Source: Polaribacter sp. BAL334
GTDB lineage: Bacteria > Bacteroidota > Bacteroidia > Flavobacteriales > Flavobacteriaceae
DNA length: 64,000 bases
Reading direction: 5' to 3'
Assembly: GCF_015767435.1 (NCBI RefSeq)
Contig: NZ_JADWOV010000301.1
Coordinates: forward strand, 248,001 to 312,000
Shown here: positions 25,283 to 32,400 of the stretch, one piece after another
How positions within the stretch are numbered: the first letter of the stretch is position 1
Layout: each line of letters starts with the position of its first letter
Made by a program: the position numbers and the translations under genes
The notes under the pieces: model-generated
What the model saw: only the letters and a program-made list of their open reading frames with translations
The model's database searches: none
Told to the model about the DNA's origin: nothing

Positions 25283-26239
25283 ATGACATTCAATTGGGAA
25301 GGCGTAATGCCTGCAGTGTTTACATGGCTAAAAGAGTCAAAATCAGGTGGTCTTGAAATTGACTTTGATACAACGCAAAAACTGGCCGCAGGTATTTTAA
25401 AAGTTCAAGGAAAGGGTGGAAGCAGAATGAGCGGACTTGTCGGTTCTGGTACTCTGGGTGAGAATAGTTATTTGAGTACCAAACAGCGACTTTCATTGCT
25501 TAAATCCCTTTCTGAGGTTGCTAAAGAATACAATGTTCCGTTGATCAGCGGAGCTTCAGCAGAAACTAAGAATGAACTTGCCAAAATAATTGAAGGACTT
25601 GCAACAGTCGGAGTTGATACAGTCATGGTTATGCCACCAAAAACGAAGGCGGTTCCTTCTGAAAAAGAAATGTATGAGTATTTTGCACTTTCTGAAGCCA
25701 TTGCAAAAGAAGTAGATGTAACCATTATGCCTTATAACAATCCTGATGCAGCTGGTTATCATGCGCTATCAACAGACCTTCTCTTAAGGCTTTCTGTGCT
25801 TCCTAAAGTAACTGCGCTTAAAATATCTACTATAGATGTTTCAATTATTGAAACGTTGATGTTAGAGAACAAAGATTTAAAAATTTTAGCAGGAGTAGAT
25901 ACAGTTACTGTACATGCAGGACTTGCAGGAGCATGTGGTGGAATTACGGGTGTAGGTTGTATCTTTCCAAAAGCTAGTGTTACTATGCAGGAGTATATTT
26001 TAAATGGAGAATGGGCTGAGGCAAACAAAATTTCACAAGCTTTAAATTCGCTGTCGTATTTAGATGCTCAACCGCTACTTTTGGAATATCTTAAGTTGTC
26101 TATGGGAATTCATCACGATGATATTGCAGGAGGTTTACGAACCTTTGGAAAGAAATTAACAAAACAGCAAATTGACGATGTACATGCAAGATACATTCTG
26201 GCGAAAGAAAGACTTGAAGTTTTAGATTTAATAAGTTGA
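25283..26239 (+). CDS. DHDPS/NAL-family protein, likely 1-pyrroline-4-hydroxy-2-carboxylate deaminase
   Basis: 318 residues of the class I aldolase family. The entry loop is LVGSGTLGENSYLS (like GTTGE), the Tyr region is MPYNNPDAAGYHAL, and the Schiff-base lysine is in VTALKISTIDVS. The genes around it supply the other steps of trans-4-hydroxy-L-proline catabolism, where a DHDPS-fold enzyme deaminates and dehydrates the pyrroline to alpha-ketoglutarate semialdehyde. The assignment rests on that context. Leu codons are mostly CTN (10 of the first 14) whereas neighbours use TTA/TTG, a hint of a different origin. Confidence 0.82.
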   Translation: MTFNWEGVMPAVFTWLKESKSGGLEIDFDTTQKLAAGILKVQGKGGSRMSGLVGSGTLGENSYLSTKQRLSLLKSLSEVAKEYNVPLISGASAETKNELAKIIEGLATVGVDTVMVMPPKTKAVPSEKEMYEYFALSEAIAKEVDVTIMPYNNPDAAGYHALSTDLLLRLSVLPKVTALKISTIDVSIIETLMLENKDLKILAGVDTVTVHAGLAGACGGITGVGCIFPKASVTMQEYILNGEWAEANKISQALNSLSYLDAQPLLLEYLKLSMGIHHDDIAGGLRTFGKKLTKQQIDDVHARYILAKERLEVLDLIS

Positions 26240-26359
26240 TTTTTTATAAAAATCAAAAATGACAAACTTTCGTTTTAAACAATTATCACAGATACACTCA
26301 TCATAAAAATACTTACAAAATAGTAAATTTACAAAAGAGCATTTAGAAAATAAGTAAAG

Positions 26360-27943
26360 ATGATTACAGGAAAAAACTATATAGGAAATCAAGTATCAGC
26401 CAAAGGAAATAAAACATTTAAAACGTTTAATCCAGAATTAGACCAAGAAAATGAAATTATTTTTACAGAAGCAACTTCAGAAGAAATTGAAGAAGCAGTT
26501 TTGTTAGCTTCGATAGCTTTTAAAGAATATAGTAAAATTTCTGGTGCTAAAAAAGCGGCTTTTTTAAATGCCATTGCTGATGAAATTTTAGGGTTAGACC
26601 AAGATTTAATTCACATGTATTGTGCTGAAACTGGATTACCTGAAGGAAGAGCTATTGGCGAAAGAGGAAGAACTGTAGGTCAATTGCGTAGTTTTGCGAA
26701 CCTAGTTTTAGAAGGTTCTTGGGTGGAAGCAACCATAGATTTGGCGCAACCAAAAAGAGAGCCTTTGCCAAAATCTGACCTCAGAAAAATGCTCATTCCT
26801 ATTGGTCCAGTAGTAGTTTTTGGAGCTAGTAATTTTCCTTTGGCATATTCCACTGCAGGTGGAGATACAGCAGCAGCTTTGGCTGCAGGTTGTCCTGTCA
26901 TTGTAAAATCGCATCCAATGCATGCTGGAACAGGTGAACTAGTAGCATCAGCAATTGTAAAAGCAGCCCAAAAAATGGGCATGCCAAATGGTGTTTTTTC
27001 CAATTTGAATTCGAGCGGAATTGAAGTTGGTCAACTTTTGGTGCAACATCCCAAAGTGAAAGCAGTTGGATTTACAGGCAGCTTCAAAGGAGGTAGAGCT
27101 TTGTACGATTTGGCTGCTAAAAGAGAGGAACCAATTCCTGTTTTTGCAGAAATGGGCAGTATCAATCCTGTAGTAATTTTGCCAAAAGCATTAAAAAATA
27201 GACATCAAGAAATCGCAAAAACCTATGCAAATTCCATTACGGTAGGAACAGGTCAGTTTTGCACCAATCCAGGATTGATATTGGGAATTCAAAGTGATGC
27301 TTTCACAAGTTTTATCAAGAATTTATCAGACGAAATCCTAAAAATTCATCCTTCTTGCATGTTGCATCCCACTATTAAAAATGGGTATGAAATCAATAAA
27401 ACCAAAATTATCTCTCAAAAAAATGTTTCAGTAGTTGCAAATTTTGATCTGGAAGTTTCAAACAATTTTGCACAACAAGCAATTGTAACTGTTGATGGAA
27501 CTACTTTTTTAGAAAATCCAACATTGCACTTAGAGGTTTTTGGTCCTTTTTCTATGGTTGTTCAATGTGAAAATAAAGCTGAATTGGAAACCGTAATTAC
27601 TCATTTAGAAGGTCAATTGACAGGAACAATACTTGCGGATGACCAAGAAATTGAGAATTATGAAAACATCATTTTAGCCTTGCAAAATAGAGTTGGACGA
27701 ATTATTTTTAATGGTGTTCCAACAGGAGTTGAAGTATGTGAATCCATGGTTCATGGAGGACCTTATCCTGCTTCTACTGATTCAAGATTTACAGCTGTTG
27801 GCGTAAATTCTATCAAACGTTGGGTAAGACCATTTTGTTATCAAGATTGGCCAAATGAATTGTTGCCCAAAGAGTTGCAGAATGAAAATCCGTTAGGAAT
27901 TAATAGAAAAGTTGATGGAATTAGCACCACTGAAAAAATATAA
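26360..27943 (+). CDS. Aldehyde dehydrogenase, likely alpha-ketoglutarate semialdehyde dehydrogenase
   Basis: 527 residues, NAD(P)+-dependent. Motifs: VFGASNFPLAYSTAGGDTA, FTGSFKGGRALYDLAA, catalytic Glu in FAEMGSINPVVIL and catalytic Cys in VGTGQFCTNPGL. Length and the NADP-type sequence fit the KGSADH-III branch that ends hydroxyproline (and some sugar-acid) pathways in alpha-ketoglutarate. It stands between the DHDPS-like deaminase and a co-translated DUF885 gene, which supports the role. Confidence 0.9.
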   Translation: MITGKNYIGNQVSAKGNKTFKTFNPELDQENEIIFTEATSEEIEEAVLLASIAFKEYSKISGAKKAAFLNAIADEILGLDQDLIHMYCAETGLPEGRAIGERGRTVGQLRSFANLVLEGSWVEATIDLAQPKREPLPKSDLRKMLIPIGPVVVFGASNFPLAYSTAGGDTAAALAAGCPVIVKSHPMHAGTGELVASAIVKAAQKMGMPNGVFSNLNSSGIEVGQLLVQHPKVKAVGFTGSFKGGRALYDLAAKREEPIPVFAEMGSINPVVILPKALKNRHQEIAKTYANSITVGTGQFCTNPGLILGIQSDAFTSFIKNLSDEILKIHPSCMLHPTIKNGYEINKTKIISQKNVSVVANFDLEVSNNFAQQAIVTVDGTTFLENPTLHLEVFGPFSMVVQCENKAELETVITHLEGQLTGTILADDQEIENYENIILALQNRVGRIIFNGVPTGVEVCESMVHGGPYPASTDSRFTAVGVNSIKRWVRPFCYQDWPNELLPKELQNENPLGINRKVDGISTTEKI

Positions 27944-27945
27944 TT

Positions 27946-29682
27946 ATGAAAAACCTTACAACTTATTTTTTATTCGTTTTTATTATTTTCATTTCCAATG
28001 TGAATGCAACTGGAAAATGCGAATCATCAAAAAAACAGCTTGAAAAAATCATCAAATCGTATGAAAAACATGAAGGGTTTGATCGTCAAAAATTTCCTTT
28101 AGGTCTTTATACCAAAGAATATTATAAAGCTGAAGCCGATTTTGCAGCTTCACTTTTAAAAGAATTTGAGTGCATTCAATTAGCCGAATTATCGGAAACT
28201 GAACAAATTTCTACCAAATTATTGCAATTTGTATTGCAAGATGACATTGATTTTTACAAGTTTGAAAGGTATTTAAATCCACTTTTATCTGATGCTGGTT
28301 TTCACAGCAGTTTAAATTATCAAATCAGACCCATCAATAATTTATGGCAAGCAAAATCATATTTGGATAAATTGAATGCTTTGCCAACATTTGTGGATCA
28401 ACATTTTGTGAATTTAAAAGAAGGATTGCGAAAAGGAGTTTCGCAACCCAAAGTGATTTTTATAGGTTATGAATCTACCTATAATGATCATATTGTGGAT
28501 GATTATCAAAAAAGTCCTTTTTATCAACCCTTTCAAAAATTGCCTGAAAGTATTTCTGTAAAACAAAAAGATTCAATTTTATTAGCCGCAAAAGAGGCGA
28601 TTGAGAAAAAAGTTGTGCCACAATTTAAACGGATTAAAGCTTTTTTTGAAACTGAATATTTGCCTAAAACAAGAACTTCTTTAGGTGTTTCACAAACACC
28701 AAATGGAGTTGCATATTATCAAAACAGAATCAATTTTTACACCACAAGTACTCAATATTCAGCAGAAGATATTCATCAAATTGGATTGAAAGAAGTTGCA
28801 AGAATCAAGGCTGAAATGGAAAAAATCATTGAAGAATTGAAATTTAAAGGAAGTTTTGCTGATTTTTTTCAATTTTTAAGAACTGATCCACAGTTTTTTG
28901 CAAAAACTCCAAAAGAAATTTTAATGATTGCAAGAGATATTGCCAAAAGAGTAGATGCTGAGTTGCCCCGTTTTTTCAAAACTTTGCCAAGAAAACCCTA
29001 TGGGGTTGCACCTGTGCCTGACGCAATTGCGCCAAAATATACAAGTGGACGATATATTGGAACCTCAAAAAATAGTACAGAGCCAGGATATTATTGGGTA
29101 AATACCTATGATTTGCCAAGTAGAACTTTGTACACATTACCAGCATTAACGGTGCATGAAGCAGTTCCTGGACATCATTTACAGGGGAGTTTGAACAATG
29201 AATTAGGGGATTCCATTCCGCAATTTCGTCGAAATTTATACCTTTCAGCGTATGGTGAAGGTTGGGGATTGTATTCCGAATTTTTAGCAGATGAAATGGG
29301 AATTTATACAACACCTTATGAGCAATTTGGAAAATTAACCTACGAAATGTGGCGTGCTTGCAGATTGGTGGTGGACACAGGAATTCATGCAAAAAATTGG
29401 ACAAGAGAACAAGTTGTCAAATACATGTCCGAAAATACGGCGCTTTCATTGCACGAAATCAATACAGAAACAGACAGGTATATTTCTTGGCCAGGACAAG
29501 CGTTATCCTATAAAATGGGAGAAATTAAAATCAGAGAATTGCGCACAAAAGCTGAAAAAGAATTAGGAAACAAGTTCAATATTAGAGATTTTCATGAAGT
29601 TATTTTAGAGCAAGGCACTGTTTCTTTGGCTATTTTAGAAGAAAGAATCAATAATTACATACAGAAAGTTAACAATGAGTAA
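27946..29682 (+). CDS. Secreted DUF885 putative metallopeptidase
   Basis: 578 residues with a signal peptide (MKNLTTYFLFVFIIFISNVNA). The DUF885 core has the metal-like motif LTVHEAVPGHHLQ and, 30 residues on, YGEGWGLYSEFLADEMG, as expected for a zinc peptidase with a Glu ligand. It starts 2 bases after the aldehyde dehydrogenase stop and its end overlaps the epimerase start by 8 bases, so it belongs to the same operon. Inference: it releases hydroxyproline or hydroxyprolyl peptides outside the cytoplasm. Direct evidence for substrate is lacking. Confidence 0.85.
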   Translation: MKNLTTYFLFVFIIFISNVNATGKCESSKKQLEKIIKSYEKHEGFDRQKFPLGLYTKEYYKAEADFAASLLKEFECIQLAELSETEQISTKLLQFVLQDDIDFYKFERYLNPLLSDAGFHSSLNYQIRPINNLWQAKSYLDKLNALPTFVDQHFVNLKEGLRKGVSQPKVIFIGYESTYNDHIVDDYQKSPFYQPFQKLPESISVKQKDSILLAAKEAIEKKVVPQFKRIKAFFETEYLPKTRTSLGVSQTPNGVAYYQNRINFYTTSTQYSAEDIHQIGLKEVARIKAEMEKIIEELKFKGSFADFFQFLRTDPQFFAKTPKEILMIARDIAKRVDAELPRFFKTLPRKPYGVAPVPDAIAPKYTSGRYIGTSKNSTEPGYYWVNTYDLPSRTLYTLPALTVHEAVPGHHLQGSLNNELGDSIPQFRRNLYLSAYGEGWGLYSEFLADEMGIYTTPYEQFGKLTYEMWRACRLVVDTGIHAKNWTREQVVKYMSENTALSLHEINTETDRYISWPGQALSYKMGEIKIRELRTKAEKELGNKFNIRDFHEVILEQGTVSLAILEERINNYIQKVNNE

Positions 29683-30685
29683 ACATATCTTTGTTTGTAT
29701 AGATGCCCATACTTGCGGAAATCCTGTAAGAGTGATTAAAAGTGGAGGACCTGATTTGGTGGGGAAAACCATGAATGAAAAAAGGCTTCATTTTTTAAAA
29801 GAATTCGATTGGATTCGTAGAGGTTTGATGTTCGAACCTAGAGGTCATGATATGATGAGTGGCAGTATTTTGTATCCTCCACACAATCCAGAGAATGATT
29901 TTGCTATTTTATTTATTGAAACTTCTGGCTGTTTGCCTATGTGTGGGCATGGAACAATTGGCACCATAACAATTGCTATTGAAGAAGGATTAATTACTCC
30001 CAAAATCCCGGGCAAAATAAAAATGGAAGCACCTGCAGGTTTGGTTGAAATAGAGTATGCCATGAAAAAAGATAAAGTGGAATGGGTAAAATTAACCAAT
30101 GTCAAAAGTTATTTAGCTGCCGAAAATTTAACCATAGATTGCCCTGAATTGGGCGAAATTACCTTTGATGTTTCTTATGGAGGAAATTTTTATGCAATTG
30201 TAGATCCTCAGAAAAACTTTTCAGGAATTCAAGATTTTACGGCTTCAAAAATTGTTCAATATTCGCAAATTGTTAGAGAACGCATCAACCAAAAATATCC
30301 AAATTGGTTTGTGCATCCTGAAAACGAAAGCATCAAAAATGTGACTCATTTATTGTGGACAGGAACCCCAATTGCTGAAAATTCACACGGAAGAAATGCC
30401 GTTTTTTATGGCGACAAAGCCATTGATAGAAGTCCTTGTGGAACAGGAACTTCAGCAAGATTGGCGCAATTATATGCCAAAGGGAAATTGAAAATTGGCG
30501 AAAAATTCATCCATGAAAGTTTTATAGGAAGCACTTTTATAGGTTGCGTTGAACAAGAAACTATGATTGGTGGAAAGTTGGCAATCATTCCAAGTATTCA
30601 AGGTTGGGCGAAAATTTATGGTCACAATACCATCACAATTGACCCAGAAGATGATCCATATGCCTTTGGATTTAGCGTTATTTAA
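29675..30685 (+). CDS. 4-hydroxyproline 2-epimerase (proline racemase family)
   Basis: 336 residues. Both catalytic thiols are present: Cys90 in GCLPMCGHGTIG and Cys255 in DRSPCGTGTSARLAQL. That separates it from trans-3-hydroxyproline dehydratases, in which the second is replaced by Thr (family knowledge). FDWIRRGLMFEPRGHDMMSG is typical of the epimerase group. It inverts trans-4-hydroxy-L-proline to cis-4-hydroxy-D-proline for the oxidase encoded next. It overlaps the DUF885 gene. Confidence 0.93.
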   Translation: MSKHIFVCIDAHTCGNPVRVIKSGGPDLVGKTMNEKRLHFLKEFDWIRRGLMFEPRGHDMMSGSILYPPHNPENDFAILFIETSGCLPMCGHGTIGTITIAIEEGLITPKIPGKIKMEAPAGLVEIEYAMKKDKVEWVKLTNVKSYLAAENLTIDCPELGEITFDVSYGGNFYAIVDPQKNFSGIQDFTASKIVQYSQIVRERINQKYPNWFVHPENESIKNVTHLLWTGTPIAENSHGRNAVFYGDKAIDRSPCGTGTSARLAQLYAKGKLKIGEKFIHESFIGSTFIGCVEQETMIGGKLAIIPSIQGWAKIYGHNTITIDPEDDPYAFGFSVI

Positions 30686-30687
30686 TG

Positions 30688-30735
30688 AATTAATGTAGCA
30701 ATGAGAAAATGTAACAATTCAGCAATCAATTAATT
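30688..30735 (+). repeat. Octanucleotide array after the epimerase stop
   Basis: Six consecutive 8-base units: AATTAATG, TAGCAATG, AGAAAATG, TAACAATT, CAGCAATC, AATTAATT. The second half of each unit stays close to AATG/AATT. It begins 2 bases after the stop and fills most of the gap to the next gene. Confidence 0.65.
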
Positions 30736-30745
30736 AAAATTAAAG

Positions 30746-31993
30746 ATGAGTAAAGAAATCATCATTATAGGAGGTGGAATCATAGGTTTGTCCTCAGCAT
30801 ATTATCTTCAAAAAGAAGGACATCAAGTTACTGTAATTGACCAATCTGATTTTTCAAGTGGTGCTTCTTATGTCAATGCAGGATATATTTCGCCAAGTCA
30901 TATTGTTTCTTTGGCTGCTCCAGGAATGATTTCAAAAGGGATCAAATGGATGTTCAATCCTGCAAGTCCTTTTTATGTGAAACCGAGATTGGAGACTGAT
31001 TTTTTAAATTGGGCGTTGGCTTTTAAAAAATCGGCAACTGCTTCAAAAGTTGAAAAATCAATGCCTATTATCAAAGATATTACTGTGTTCAGCAGACAAT
31101 TGTTTGAGGAAATGTATGCTTCCAAAGAGTTTGATTTTTTTTATGAACACAAAGGGTTGATGATGTATTACAAAACCGAAAAAGCAGGAGAAGAAGAATG
31201 GAACGTTGGCAAAAAAGCCATAGAATTGGGATTGAAAGTAGAAAATTTATCAAAAGAAGGCGTTCAGAAAATCGAGAAAAATATTGATGTAAACGTCAAA
31301 GGTGCTGTGTATTATCATTCTGATGCGCACATGACCCCCAATGAATTCATGCCGCAATTGAAAAAATACTTAGAGAAAAATGGAGTAGTGATTCATTCCA
31401 ACAAAATAGTGGAGGATGTTGTTTTTTCAGGTGATAAAATCACTTCAATTCGTGTGAATCAAGAGTATTTTACTGCGGATGAATTCGTCTTTGCCACAGG
31501 TTCTTGGACACAGAATTTTGTCAAAAAGCTAGGCTTGAATATTTCAATTCAGGCAGGAAAAGGCTATCGAATTAATGTGGAAAGACCCACCAATATTAGC
31601 ATTCCAGGAATTTTGATGGAAGCAAAAGTGGCAGTAACGCCCATGAACGGATTTACGCGTTTTGCAGGAACTATGGAAATTGGCGGCATCAATCACCACA
31701 TCAATCCTGTGCGTGTCAAAGCAATTGCAAACGCTGCTGAAAATTACTATGCTGGTTTGAAAATTAATTCGCAAGAAATTGAAAATGCACAATGTGGTTT
31801 GCGACCTTGTTCTCCTGATGGATTGCCTTATGTAGGAAAATCTACCAAATTTAAAAACGCCACTTTTGCTACTGGTCATGCCATGATGGGTTGGAGTTTG
31901 GGTCCTGCAACAGGAAAATTGGTGGCAGAAATTATCTCCGATAAAAAAACTTCCTTAGATGTAAGTCCTTTTCATGTGGATCGAAAGTTTTGA
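30746..31993 (+). CDS. FAD-dependent D-amino-acid dehydrogenase, likely D-hydroxyproline dehydrogenase
   Basis: 415 residues of the DadA/DAO family. The Rossmann motif EIIIIGGGIIGLSSAYYL opens the protein, followed by DQSDFSSGASYVNAGYISPSH. The C-terminal FAD part has GLRPCSPDGLPYVGKS and ATGHAMMGWSLGPATGKL. In the order of the cluster it oxidises cis-4-hydroxy-D-proline to the pyrroline taken by the DHDPS-like deaminase. Electrons presumably go to the respiratory chain. D-alanine or D-proline dehydrogenase would be the alternative without the context. Confidence 0.9.
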   Translation: MSKEIIIIGGGIIGLSSAYYLQKEGHQVTVIDQSDFSSGASYVNAGYISPSHIVSLAAPGMISKGIKWMFNPASPFYVKPRLETDFLNWALAFKKSATASKVEKSMPIIKDITVFSRQLFEEMYASKEFDFFYEHKGLMMYYKTEKAGEEEWNVGKKAIELGLKVENLSKEGVQKIEKNIDVNVKGAVYYHSDAHMTPNEFMPQLKKYLEKNGVVIHSNKIVEDVVFSGDKITSIRVNQEYFTADEFVFATGSWTQNFVKKLGLNISIQAGKGYRINVERPTNISIPGILMEAKVAVTPMNGFTRFAGTMEIGGINHHINPVRVKAIANAAENYYAGLKINSQEIENAQCGLRPCSPDGLPYVGKSTKFKNATFATGHAMMGWSLGPATGKLVAEIISDKKTSLDVSPFHVDRKF

Positions 31994-32080
31994 AGGTGAG
32001 GTTATTTTTGAGTGTTGATTTGGGGATTGATTTTAAATTTGCTATTTAAGTTTAAAACTTTTATAATAAAAAAAGAAGAA

Positions 32081-32302
32081 TTAATACTTTTTAAGAAAAT
32101 AGATAAATGAAACAATTCCAATTATAAGTTGAATTGTACCCCAAAAAAAATTATGCCACTTATCAAAGTATTTGCCTAAAATCTTTTCTGAAAGGTAAGA
32201 AGTAACAGGTAATTCAAAATGAATTGTTTTCTTATTTTTAAATACAGCATAATAAGAATATAATCCATGGATTATTAAAAAGATACTTACAATTAATTCC
32301 AT
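32081..32302 (-). CDS. Small two-helix membrane protein of unknown function
   Basis: 73 residues from the ATG giving MELIVSIFLIIHGLYSYYAV. Two hydrophobic helices flank a polar loop with SYLSEKILGKYFDKWHNFF. No family is recognised. The plausible membrane layout and its place between two larger genes support it, but expression signals are not clear. Seven upstream codons in frame are ignored. Confidence 0.55.
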   Translation of the reverse strand: MELIVSIFLIIHGLYSYYAVFKNKKTIHFELPVTSYLSEKILGKYFDKWHNFFWGTIQLIIGIVSFIYFLKKY

Positions 32303-32344
32303 AAATAAAATTTTAAAACACAATTAGTATATTTTATAGTTCCT

Positions 32345-32400
32345 TTAAATTTTACTGCTTAAAGCCTACTGCCTAAAGCCTTCAGCCTTCAGCCAAGAAC
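32345..32400 (-). repeat. Heptanucleotide array directly after the amidohydrolase stop
   Basis: Read on the minus strand from the base after the stop: GTTCTTG, GCTGAAG, GCTGAAG, GCTTTAG, GCAGTAG, GCTTTAA, GCAGTAA, AATTTAA. Eight units keep register without a gap. Stop triplets TGA, TAG and TAA fall in all three frames. Confidence 0.82.

Noticed and set aside
27946-29682. Calling DUF885 a proven collagenase or prolyl peptidase
   Set aside because: Only the metal-like motifs and gene context support peptidase activity; no substrate can be read from the sequence.
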